From NCBI GenBank assembly GCA_039881045.1, contig JAYWVB010000053.1, positions 1-64,000 on the forward strand: a stretch of 64,000 bases of DNA. The letters are read 5' to 3'. Shown one piece after another: positions 10,631 through 21,637 of this stretch. Positions within the stretch are counted from its first letter, which is position 1. Every line of letters begins with the position of its first letter. The DNA is from Chaetomium olivaceum. Its lineage: Eukaryota; Ascomycota; Sordariomycetes; Sordariales; Chaetomiaceae. Both the position numbers and the translations under genes were made by a program. Below the pieces are notes generated by a model. The model had not been told where the DNA came from. It saw only the letters and a program-made list of their open reading frames with translations, and ran no database searches.

Positions 10631-13600
10631 TGGCGCATCGCAAACAAGGTATTCCGGATGTGGAGGAGCTGTTCTTCCAGTGGCAACCCGGTATGTCGAG
10701 ACCCTCTCTCAGCCCCGCCCGATAGTAATAACAGGTCTGCCTCGTGGCATCTGTAGCGAGGTTGGCTCTCTGAAACCGGCAAGCCGTGGCTGAATCCCCA
10801 AATGAAGTCAAGGGAGAGGCTGTGCTTTTACAACCAAGCCGTTTCCTGCTTCCCCCCACTGTACAGAGCTCGACCCCACCGTTAGATAAAAAAAAAACTT
10901 GACGATGCGGGCTGTCGCGCAACGGTGCCATATCTATCCATGTGCCGCGTGTATCAAAGCCCCCCGCGAGGCGCAAAAATTGAACGTGCTCGACGGTGGC
11001 GGCTGACCCGCGGACATGGAACGGGGACGTTTGATGGAGGGCAAAACGCGGCGGCGGGTGACATCCACCCACCATGAGCAGGAAAGAGGGCAAGGTTCAA
11101 TGACATTAGCGTGTTTTTCCCGAAGCAGCGGCTGTAACCGATGGCAACTGGCAGCCGAGCTTGGTAGCCAATGGCGGGGCTGATGCTGAGGAGCACACCT
11201 CGTGGTCGCTCGTTTCAAAGGGCCGAAACCCCCAACCTTGGGGTGACCGACGCCATCTCCATCATCATCTCTTGGCATTAAGCGAGACAACGTGGGCGAA
11301 CGACTAGTGTAGCTCTCGATACCATTGAAGACCGGCGATTGTCCACGGGAGCATCTCGTGATGACGAGGTGGTGACGGATGGGTGGAGGGCGAGGGGCAG
11401 GATCGCTGTCGGATCTGCTTCGCCAAGAGCTGCCGGCAAAGGCAACTTGCAGGAAAAGATTGAAAACGGGATCGAGATGCGAGTGAAACATTGGCGAAAG
11501 TTGAGCTGCCAAAATTGGTATTTTGTTCGTTGCGGCGAATGAAAAAGTAATTTGTAAATGACATGCTTCGAGTGCCAATGATGCGAGTGGTGCCAGTGGC
11601 TTCAGTTCAGTGCCTGAAGACTGGAGTTTGGCGACTGGGAGACTGGTGGACACCGCTCGCCCAGGGCTGCCCAGTAGTGTATCATTCCAGTATAATTCCA
11701 GGGCAACGCATGGATGGGGATGGGGGCTTGCGTAGTGGTGGAGTGGAGATGGAAATGGACGGGAGGTGGAGAGGTGGTAAAACTGTGGAGGTCCCCAGGA
11801 CTGGTCCATGGACTGCCCACTTTGAGCCACTTCCACCACTTCCTCTGCCCAGGAGGGGACACAGAAAAGACGAGACAAGACAAGACGGAAGGGAACGGTG
11901 TGGGGCCCTCCCTCCCTTCCCGTTCCGTACCGTCCCAATGTCCACTTCCAGGTTACATACCGTTGCAACCTACCTGGCGAGCAGGGCACCCCACGTCGCG
12001 AAATGACAAACGACGAGCAATTATCTGCACCTCGTGGCACTTTTACCCTCTGCCTGGCAATAAAACTCTTCCCGGTTGATATTCGTCCTGCGAACGATGC
12101 CCAAACCACACCGACACAAGATGAGAGCGGTCTATAAACGCGCGCCACTATTTAAAGCCGTTGTATGCACGTGTCGTTTCGCCGTGGCAGCGAATTCGGT
12201 GCCACGAAGCGGCATAGCGCCCGCCTGGAATGGGGCATGGGACTTTTGGCGGCGGGCCAATTGACTGTGGAAGATTGCCCCGAGCCTGACGGGGGGATCT
12301 CCGTAAACCAGAGCACTGGTATCAAGAGGCAGGGCGGCCGACGGCGCGCTACCCCTGAAACAGAAATGAAGGGGTGGGGCTGCCACGCGGTACGTGACAA
12401 TACGAATGTTACATTATCTCACCTCCCATCACAGCACATACCAAGTACATACACTACATACACAGGAGCATGAGTAGGGAGACAGCCAGCCTGGTCGAAC
12501 TGCACCTAACGGCTTCCCTACCGTTAGGCAGTTATACATGGTAACTGCATAGCTGAACCGTTGGCTGAGGGAAATCGAACGGCTCGCTGCCACTGACGGC
12601 ATCCCCGCCTCCCCCCTCGCCATCAGCATCCTCTTTCTCCCCCCTTCTCCTTTCTCCCCCCTTGAGCCCTGCCAGCCACCTTCCTGTCTGTATGTACGAT
12701 GATGGTTTGGGAATGCGGGCAATCACTGTCGCTTCGATAGCAACACTGATTGGTCTGACTCGGTCGATCGGTTTGCCCGAATGCCTCATTTTCCTTGTCT
12801 AGCCGCTGTTAGCCCCTTCGGGGAAGCCCTCATCGTCGCCGGGAACCTGGACGGACCGCATCGACGGGTCGCTGAATGAAACGGCCCAGGCTTCCGGGGT
12901 AGCATCGCGGCTCAGATGACGCTGCCCATGATCATGGCCACCCGGAGCCCACGATGCGGAGGGCAAAAAGACTTTTGCCGCGTGTCGCTGGCCCCAAGCG
13001 GGTCCTCCTTGTTCGATATGACCTGCCGCATCTGTCTTGACCTGCAGGCGGCCGGGCGAGCTTGCGAGCAAAGGCGATAGCTCAGATCTGAAGGGCGCTA
13101 GCACACGTCTTGCGGCCGGGGCCGACTTCCGGGGCGATCTAAAAATCTCTGGGCTCTGAACTACCGGCTCCGGTTGGTCCCCTTGGGACAGCCAGAGCCC
13201 ACAACCGCGGACCCGGAAACGTGGTGTGGTGTGGCAAACGCTGCACGGAATGGGTGCCTTGGTTTGGCAAGGGAGTCCATCGCCGCCAGAGGATGCAACC
13301 TCGTCATTTGCGAGCTGAAACGAGCTCTATGCACTAAGAATGGTATCGGCCACTCCCTCAGCTCGAGACATTGCTACCCACTCCCGCAAGGTGAGATCTG
13401 GGGTAGACGCTCGGATCGATGGGTTGGGTGTTGTATTGAGGGAGGGCATCGAGCCGAATTCTCCCTGCTTCCGTTTGAACCTTTGTGGCAGTATGTACAT
13501 GTATGTAGAAAGGCGGAGAGAGATAACAGGAATGAAGCTGCGACTGGTGCTGCCCGCAAGTTGTCGGAGGCGGGCATGGCGGGGTCGAGGTGATGGGACG

Positions 13601-14346
13601 GGACCTACCTGAGGTACTGTGAGGTGCATGAATTGTGATAATTTACATACATAGGTACTTGTACGTATCCGTATGTCGTGTACGACTCGTCGGGGATTTT
13701 CAACCAACGAAAAGGGCAACCACTTCTCCACTATGTGGAGACCCACACCGCAGCAACCCATGTACACCGTAACTTCATCTGGTGGCCTCTGACGAAGATC
13801 GACGGCGGGATGGAGGAGCTGAATTTTTTGCTAGGTAGTTTTTGGGAGTTGGGGCGCCCGCTACACTACAATCGAAGATTCGAAAGAGCGGAAAGCAATA
13901 ACTGAGTGGCGACTCTCGCGGCTCTTGGTTAGAGTGCGAGTTAGGGTGCAGTACCACGAGCTCCTTTGGGGCGGCGGGCGAAAACAAGGAGACCAAGCGA
14001 GCTGAAATGGTGGTGGTCCCGACACCAATACACTACCCGACACCAGACACCCATCTCCCCTCCCCACCCAAGGCCGCATGCACGGTCCACACCGGGATGC
14101 ATCTCCAGGTCCCCGGTGCTGCGACAGTGCGGTCAGCAACCGTGGTATTGGGAAACCGAATGCCGCGCCCGGGTTGCTCGATCTGTGTGCTGGCCTGTGC
14201 GCCATGGTAAATTACACGACATTCCGACTTCCGCGGCGGGAGCAGGCAGGCGACTGTCGCGAGCTGGGCACGTGCGAGGTGATGTAAAATATCACTGGGC
14301 GAATGGGTTTGTCCAGAGATGACGACGATTCCTCGGATGCGATAGG

Positions 14347-14392
14347 TAAACGGGTTAAACGGGTCAAACGGGCCAAACGGGCGGACGGGCGA
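14347..14392 (+). repeat. AAACGGG-type short tandem repeat
   Basis: Four to five imperfect copies of a 9-10 nt unit (ACGGGTTAA, ACGGGTCAA, ACGGGCCAA, ACGGGCGG). Confidence 0.75.
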
Positions 14393-14865
14393 GTGGGGGA
14401 GGGGAGAGAGATGTGGGCTTTCAGTGTTTGATGGTAGGAAGGATGGGACTTGCCGCGCTGAGAGCCAGAAAAAGGACAACCAGCAGCGGGGGGGTGGAAA
14501 GTGGGAAGTGACAACCCAACACGCTGGAAGGTGCAAGACCCTCCCACCCCTTCCAGACGAGTCGCCCAATTCGTTGAACGGAGTCCTTGAGTGGCACCCC
14601 AAACCCTTGTCGATGTATCGAGCCTGCTACCACACCCTATCTGAGAAAACTTTCCATGCCCATTTACTGCCATTCTGCCCTCGTCGCTGCCTCTTCCTCC
14701 CACGCGGGCCCATTCAAGTTGAAACTTCTGCGCTGCAGGCACCAACGCTCCATCAAGTCCCTCATGCCGGAGACGACCTGGAGATGCAACTGGAGATGCC
14801 CCCCATGCCCAAGATGTGCCAGATAGGGCATGCTTGCGAACGGAGCCGATAAGCAACAGGACAAA

Positions 14866-14935
14866 CAGGACACGCAGGCGACGCGGGCGACGCGGGCGAC
14901 TTCGCAGGCGATGCAGGACACGCAGGACCACGGCA
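14866..14935 (+). repeat. GACGCGGGC-type short tandem repeat
   Basis: Imperfect 9-nt repeats (GACGCAGGC, GACGCGGGC twice, then GATGCAGGAC variants) flanked by two copies of GGACACGCAGG. Confidence 0.75.
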
Positions 14936-15860
14936 ATACTACGCTGAGAGATCGAAGAGGGGCCATGAGATCTCAACTCGCGCCATCTAGTCGTCATTTC
15001 TCCTGCAGGATCGTGTTCCAACGCCAAGCAGCCGCCTCAAGCAGGTTGCAGGTTGCAGGTTGGCTTTCACACCCTCAAGTGCCTCAAACATCATTCATCG
15101 CTACAGTAAAAAGAAAGGGCGGGAGATGCCGGTAAAAGAGGTCTGGACTGGACACGCCCCCCTGATCCTGGTTTGCTCTCTGCGCGGCGTCCAGTCCGCT
15201 CCCTGCCGGTCAAATGTCTCACTCTCGACCCCGAAAGGGACAAGTCAATGGGCGTCCATCGACGGCTTTCCTCTGCCACACGCCCTCTACAACCTGGGGC
15301 GCCCTGGACGCCCTGGACGCCCTGAACAAACTGGCACCCCTCCCCCCCCCGGCAGCCACCAAAGTGATACAACAAATGACCCCGGCTCGTTCTGCCGTAG
15401 CTTCAGGCTCCGCTTGTCTGGTGGGGGTCCTGGTCGATTCCGGGGTGGAGAGAAGCCGCGGCCGGGGAGAGTGAAAGATGGACGCCATGGGTTTGGTCCA
15501 GGGACCTGGACCTTCGCACAGAGCCTGCCAGGGCTCCTCTGGACAATGAGATCTCGGAGCCGTGGCGTCCCAGTCGTCTGGCTCGACCAGATCTCTACCC
15601 CCTGCCACCCTATGAACTGATATAGTTTCCCTCTCGCCCAACCCAACGCCTCTTGGTCTCATGGTTTTGATCCAGACCCAGCAGAGATCACCACGCGGCC
15701 TATACATCAACTCCAAGTGACTTATTGTCTCTTCACATTTCACATCCCGGATTCCTGTCTTGCTATATTGCTGTTCTCGTTGCTGCTTGTGTGTGTTACG
15801 ACCTCTCTTCTCCCCGAATCAACCGTCTCCCACCACACAAACGCCAACCCCTCTGGCGAA

Positions 15861-17661
15861 ATGGCTGTCGGGAGTTTACCTACAAACCCTGAAAGTTGGG
15901 CCCGTTGGCCTTACCCGCAACACGACGGCGCCGACTTCAGCATGACGCCAACCAGCATGATTTCTTATGACTGCCGTACAACAACCGCGGCCCATATCCC
16001 GCGCCCCGAACTCTCCCAGCACTTTGTCCCAGCCACCTTCAGCTCGGCCCCGATGCCCTCTCCTCCCTCTCCTCACTATCACGCGCCCATCTCCTACGAC
16101 GGGTATAACCCTTACAGCGCGCCACCCATGCTGGATGCGCCCTTCAAGCCCCAGGAGTCTATGGAGCGCCTACAACCGCGTTGCATGGTGCAGGAGCCGA
16201 TCACAAACGGAGGGGTCCAAGGGCGCCTGGACGGGATGCCATTCATCAAGAGAAGCTGCAGTCCGTCAGTAAAGAGTGAGGCCAACTCGACCCTTTCCAG
16301 CTCGCCATCTCCCAAGGCCGTTGCTTCCAGCGAACGGGTACAAGCCACCCCCGTCCACCAGTTCAACACCGCCATCGACAATGTCATGCGGGTGATTGAG
16401 GCCAAGCGTGAGATCCTCGGCCCCTCAGACGAGGTAGAGCTCGTGCAGGCGGATGAGAAGAAGGAGGTGGCAAAAGACAACCAGGTATGCCGAGCTAGGA
16501 TCCTACAACCATGGCAACTGGCCCTAACCGTTTCTTTGAAGACACAGCGTGGTCGTGGGAAGGCGAAGCGGAAGCGTTTCTGCTGCGAAATCCCCGGGTG
16601 CTCCAAGATGTTTGCCCAAAAGAACAACCTTGACACCCACCGACGATCCCACACTGGCGAAAGCCCTTACGTGAGTCTCTCTTCGCTCCTTCAACACCAG
16701 AGTCCGAGCTCTAACAACAACTAGGTCTGCCCATATTGCCAACGCCGCTTCACACAAAGCGTCAACCTCAAGGTATGCCATGGTTCAAGACAGCTTCAAG
16801 AAGTAGACAAAGGCTTACACACAGCACAGACACATATCAACCGCCACACCGGAGAAAGACCCTACGAATGCCCCGAGTGTGACAAGTGCTTTCCTCAGCT
16901 CTCGAACGTCAAGGCGCACATGAGGACACACATCAGGAGAGAGTTGAGAGCCGTTTGGGTTTGCAGGTTTGCAAACTGCCCCAAAGCCTTTACCGCAAAG
17001 GGGAACCTCAAGGTAAACTTTCCCTCCTCACCCTCGCCTAGCTACAGGATCTAACTTGGGAAACAGGCTCACCAGAACACATACCATGTTGAGGAAATCG
17101 AGGCTTTCAACGCCAAGCTCGCTACCATGAAGGACAAGAGTATGATATCCGAGGAGGACAAGGAAATGGCCAAGTACCTCGGCGACGTCCACAACCTTGC
17201 CAACAAGGGCATCAAAGGCCGCGGCAAGGGCCGCAAGGTCAAGCGGGTCATGATGCTACACCCACCCCAGCAACAGTCGTCTCCCGCCACGAGCCCAATC
17301 AACCCCGATGGCCACGCCGGCCCCTATCCGATGTCAATCCTTCCCCACGCACTTTCGCACCTCCACATGACGCCGCAGCAGGCAGCAGCAGCAGCAACAA
17401 CACCACCACCACCAGCCCATGCACCATGGGCTTCCCTACTACGGGGTGAGCAACCCGGCTGCCTACAGCATGAGCAAGCCACCCAACATGCTCTTCGGCT
17501 CGCTAAGCATCAACACGCGGGAACCGTACGGCCACGCTGGCTACGGCATGGACTCAGACCAGCTCAGCGACGCCAGCAGCGTCCACGGCTCGACGCCGGT
17601 CATGCACACCTACGAGGATGAGCATGGCCGTGAGTTGGCCTTTGGCGAGAGGCTTTACTGA
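15861..17661 (+). CDS. C2H2 zinc-finger transcription factor (Azf1-like), frameshifted near the C-terminus
   Basis: Nuclear sequence-specific regulator; target unknown. Five exons: 15861-16484, 16542-16670, 16725-16772, 16830-17012 and 17067-17661. Start chosen at MAVGSLPTNPESW; an upstream in-frame ATG exists at 15717 but its leader looks non-conserved. The first 208 residues are Ser/Pro-rich, with a short helix (HQFNTAIDNVMRVIEAKRE). Four C2H2 fingers follow at about residues 223-340: CEIPGC..HRRSH, CPYC..HINRH, CPEC..HMRTH and CRFANC..HQNTYH, with TGE-type linkers between the first three. A basic patch (KGRGKGRKVKR) and a Gln/His-rich tail come next. One extra G at about 17381-17382, inside a CAG run, shifts the frame; removing it continues poly-Gln/His into an orderly tail ending FGERLY (525 aa). 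The Azf1 assignment rests on finger arrangement only. Confidence 0.8.
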
Positions 17662-20600
17662 TAATTGATCTGCAGATTCTGTTTACTTTGTCTCCGGGCT
17701 GGCTGTTCTGAACACTTTTCTGTTTCGCCTACTGTTTGCATTTCCTCTTTACAAAAGCCCAAACCTGTCTTTTGTTCATTTTTCACATCATATTATATAT
17801 CTTGGACCGAAAAAGGGGAGGCCAGAATCTGTTTGCGAGCGATAGGGGAGGTTGTTTTTTATATTCACGAAACGGCATGGCGGTTGCGGCACTGCGTGTT
17901 TATTTCTTACATTTTTTGTTTCTGTTATATGGGTGTGCAAGCTCTGCTCTGGACTTTACTTTGTCAACAACGACGGGGCTACAGGACGTCAAACCTGACC
18001 TGCAGTGGTGGTCAAGGATAAAAAAAAAAGGAGGATGGCGGCGGCGACTTGATTTTCGATTACTTGCATTTACCAAGGGATAGCGCTGTATTGGACTCGC
18101 ATATGAAGGTTATAATGGGCACCGGTTTACACATTAAAGAGAAGGACTTTTGGGCGGTACATATCGAGAGGTTACGTTTTGGGCCGGGGGAATCACTGGT
18201 ATAGGGAACTTTGGGTGGTGTACACGGGGCTGTCGTACCTTGAGTACCATTAGGTAGCTTTAGCTGTGAGAACATGACATGAGTATTCTTACATATTCTT
18301 ACAGTCCCATGCCAAGTTTCCCACCCCTCCATCAGCACAACTCCGATGATGTACAAGATCTTTGCGTTTCAAGAGATGCAAGATCCAGCAGGTCGTGACC
18401 GTCCATGACGATCGAATCCTCCCCCCCTTTCTTTCTTTTTGGGTTCTCCTCGTGCCCCCCTCCCACCTCGACAACGCGCATGATAGTGGATAGCTAACCC
18501 GGACAGGGTATGCACATGGACAATACCCCGCCCCCCCTCGACCACCTTTCCAGCTTGGTCTCTCCCCAGTCACCAACCAGAATCCACCGGGCAGAACGAA
18601 AGCCAGCTCTGTGGTTGGCCGACGGGCACACTCACATCGAAGCCTCACTTTCGCCCTCTTCACACACCCTTTCGGCAACCCCTTCGCCCCTCCCCTCCCT
18701 TTTGTCCTGCCCTGCCCGCCTTAAACTACCTTGCTGTGCTGAGAGGGGTTAAAAACAACAACAGCCAGCCTTTCGGGGCCCGCACCAACTAACTAGCGCG
18801 GTTGTAGTCAATTTCCGCACTGGGTAAGCTGCCGATCCCCTTCCAGTTGTCTCGCGCGCCCGCCAAGTGCCAGCCACATTGCCCCGGCACACTGGGTATC
18901 CGGCAGGCAAACGTGGTTAGACCCAACCGAGCTCCCCAGAAGAAGAACCCTTGCCTTGACCTTGACAAGCCGGGTGTATGTAGTATAAGCGTTTTGGTGG
19001 GGACCAGCCTGAAGACACCCAAAACCCCGGCGTGCCTGGCCTCAACCCTTGCGGCGACTCAGTGGAATTGAAAATACCCCGATGCGTGCTAGCGCCATGT
19101 GCGAAATGGGGGCAAACTGGGCAAAATAGAGCCAAAACAGGCAAAATGGGCGGGCCATTGGGGCCATTTTGCCCCCCCGTGGCTTGCGGCCGACATGGAC
19201 ATGCCTTGCTGGAGGGCCCTGCCGTGCCTGCGTCTCTTGCCCATCGCGGCGACCTGCTTGGTGGGATCTTTTTCCGGGGGAGGGGGAAGGGGGAGGGGGA
19301 GTGTCACTTGGGGAAGTTGGAGGAGGCTTGGAGGGCGGGCTTGGATAGGAAGGTTTGATTTTGATTTTGTTTTCTTGCGTTCCACTTCCCCGGGCCCAGC
19401 CCCGGGGAACTTCACTACACTAACTGGTTAGTGGGAGGTGGGAGGTTGCGTTGCCCTGCTGCTGCCCTGCCCTGCGCGGCTCACTCGCTCGGGGAAGAGG
19501 GGGGAGTGGGTTCCGATCCTTGTGGTTGGTTTCTGGTGTGTCTTGTCTTTCGGGCTTTGATGGAGATGGAGGTGTGGTTGTCAAACCCCCTCCCCCCTCC
19601 CCCCCGGCCCCGGGACCGGAACCCGGGCAGTGGACTTCTGGGAGGACGGAATGTCATCCAGTGTGTGTGTTTGGTCCGAAGCAACGAAACCACCTAACCA
19701 AGCTTACTCAACCCCGGTCGTGCGCATCTGGAAGCTGGAGAATGGGAGGGGTTACGTCGTTCGACCCGACTCCGCGCACACCCTGTTTCTGTTCTTGTCT
19801 CTTGCGTGTGTGTGTGTTCGGTTTCCGCCAGGTCGGTAAATTAGCACACCCTTTCGTCCCAGCTGCCTGGCTGTTCCGCGCATCATCGGGATCTCCCTTT
19901 TCGCGACATCACTCCGGGGACTTCGCCGTTCCCCTGACGGTGGCAAATATTACTTCTCGTTTTTTTTTGTTATATTTGAGGGTGTGCGGGTCCCTCCGCC
20001 TGTTTCGGCTCGGCCATCCCCGTTTGTTTGACATGAACTGATTTGTTTGATGGTCTTGGAAGGGTGAGTGAGTGGGCATGGGCAATGGGGACTCGAATGT
20101 TGGCGGGTTCCTTGCAGAAGGGTTCATTGTCTCGATCGAGTGTTTTCTTCCAGCTCGTATCGAGGGCCAGTCGGAAACTGGCCGCTACAGAAGCTAACCT
20201 CACCATGAGGATATCCATCTCCCCGTGGCGATCATTCCTCCTCCCATAGCTATCTTACTGTGCAGTGGGTCTTGGCTAACGGGCGTGTCAACCACGTTCC
20301 ACCGCACCGTTGACCCGCGAGCTCAGCCCAACTGTTTACCGTTGAACCACCGACCGACCTGTTTTGTTTTGTCTTGAGACACCATGCTCTCAGGGGAGCC
20401 CATGGCGCTGGCGGTTGCACAACGTTCTGGCTTGCAGCCCGGGAGGATCAGGTGATCCCGCGATGGTTCACCGGGGAGAGATTGGTTTAGGGCCCGGGGC
20501 CGGGCATCACAGGCTTCATCTCGCACGGCACACCGTGTGGGTGGCACAGTAACCAAGGCGGGTGCCGTACACGGTAACGGGGATGGGAGCGTGATGCTTG

Positions 20601-20710
20601 CTCGGAAGGAAGGGTGCCCGGTCGGGGACGGTTAAACCAGGCACCGGCATGTTCCATGGCTTCGCGGACTTTGCGTTTGACCCCCGGGATCCTTGGGGTG
20701 GCGTCCCTGG
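17662..20710. other. intergenic, no gene seen
   Basis: About 3 kb between the C2H2 factor and URM1, which converge on it. It starts with the AT-rich 3' UTR of the factor (to about 18100). The rest is GC-rich with scattered G/C homopolymers and no conserved ORF. Confidence 0.5.
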
Positions 20711-21227
20711 TCAGCCGCCGTGGAGGGTAGACACAAACAGGATGTTGTCGTGCGGCTGAATCTCATAGGCTTCTTCGCCTTCGAGCTCCCAGTCGGCGTC
20801 ATTGATGAGCACCAGAATGCCGGGGCGGCTGTGCAAGTCAGCATGCAGGATGCAGGTGGATGAAAAGAGGCATGAAGACGGCAAGACATACATATGGTTG
20901 TCTAGGACAAACAGCTCGACCCGCGGATCCTTCATGAGGTTCTTGCATAAATGTTGGATGAGGAAAGCAATATTGGCCGGCTGGCCGCCGGTGTCGACAG
21001 CGGGAAGCGAGACAGAGTGACTGCGTTGGTTGTCAAAGAGCATCTCAAGACCGCCGCTGTGCAATCATGTCAGCCAGTGTGCAAGAAATTGGAATTTTGA
21101 GATGTGATAGAAGACCCCTGGAGGGGTATGTTGCAGCGGGGTTTGTTTGAAAAAGCTCAAAGAAAAAAATGACTGACGAGAAGTCGACCTTAACGGGGAT
21201 TTCTCCCGACTTGGTTGCGTCCGACAT
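20711..21227 (-). CDS. URM1: Ubiquitin-related modifier 1 (Urm1)
   Basis: Sulfur-carrier and ubiquitin-like protein. After activation as a C-terminal thiocarboxylate by Uba4 it supplies sulfur for 2-thiolation of wobble U34 in tRNA-Lys, -Glu and -Gln, and can also modify proteins. Exons 21178-21227, 20892-21056 and 20711-20828 (333 nt, 110 aa); introns 21057-21177 (GTCAGT donor) and 20829-20891 (GTATGT). The protein starts MSDATKSGEIPVKVDFSGG; the core RPGILVLINDADWELEG and the C-terminal STLHGG end are diagnostic, and the terminal Gly-Gly is intact. Length is close to the usual 99-110 aa. It lies head-to-head with ELP2, 410 bp away. Confidence 0.97.
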
Positions 21228-21637
21228 GTTGGAAAAGTGTGTCCGAAAGGTTTCGGGCAGATAGGCGAGTCAAGCGGGCGGGCTGTGTGCTGCTGGTTAT
21301 GCTTGTGAGATGTTATAAGTGAGCGAGTGTGTCAAGAGGGGAAACCTGGAAGTGATAATGCAGTGTTGCAGTGTTGCATGTGCGGCGTTGGGGGCTGTTT
21401 CCCGCTGTCTCAGCGCCCAAAAAGCGAGATCTGGGGAGAGGAGTGGGTCCCATCCATCCGTCCATCGGGTTGTGTAACGGTTCGGTAATGTTTCGTAATT
21501 GTAGTCGCACAGATACGGTACTACGAAGCTCCAAAGAGGTGGTAACTGCCCAAAACTCTTCTCTGTAAAACAACGGACCAATCACACACAACAACCACCC
21601 CTGCCCTCTGCCTCCCGCCTACCTTATGTTGTGAGTG
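21228..21637. promoter_or_regulatory. shared divergent promoter URM1/ELP2
   Basis: A 410-bp gap between the two start codons, so a bidirectional promoter is likely. A CCAAT pentamer (possible HAP/CBC site) is at 21578-21582, 56 bp upstream of the ELP2 ATG. No TATA box is obvious. Confidence 0.5.

Larger units (their letters stand above)
7401..15860. other. long gene-poor region upstream of the C2H2 factor
   Basis: About 8.5 kb in which I recognise no gene. Many GC-driven ORFs exist on both strands, the longest 404 codons at 10934-12148 (-). Their translations are Ser/Arg/Pro-rich, mirror each other in several frames and show no domain. Notable pieces are a GTT-rich microsatellite at about 10568-10625, an AAACGGG-type tandem repeat at about 14347-14392, a GACGCGGGC-type repeat at about 14866-14935 and three GCCCTGGAC units at about 15300-15325. 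It may include a long 5' UTR or enhancer of the downstream regulator, or non-coding transcripts. Confidence 0.5.

Noticed and set aside
10934..12148. 404-codon ORF on the minus strand
   Set aside because: No recognisable domain. The translation is Ser/Pro/Arg-rich, and overlapping long ORFs run in other frames of the same GC-rich DNA.
14212..15027. 271-codon ORF on the minus strand
   Set aside because: Contains the short tandem repeats translated as Arg-rich stretches, with no conserved motif.
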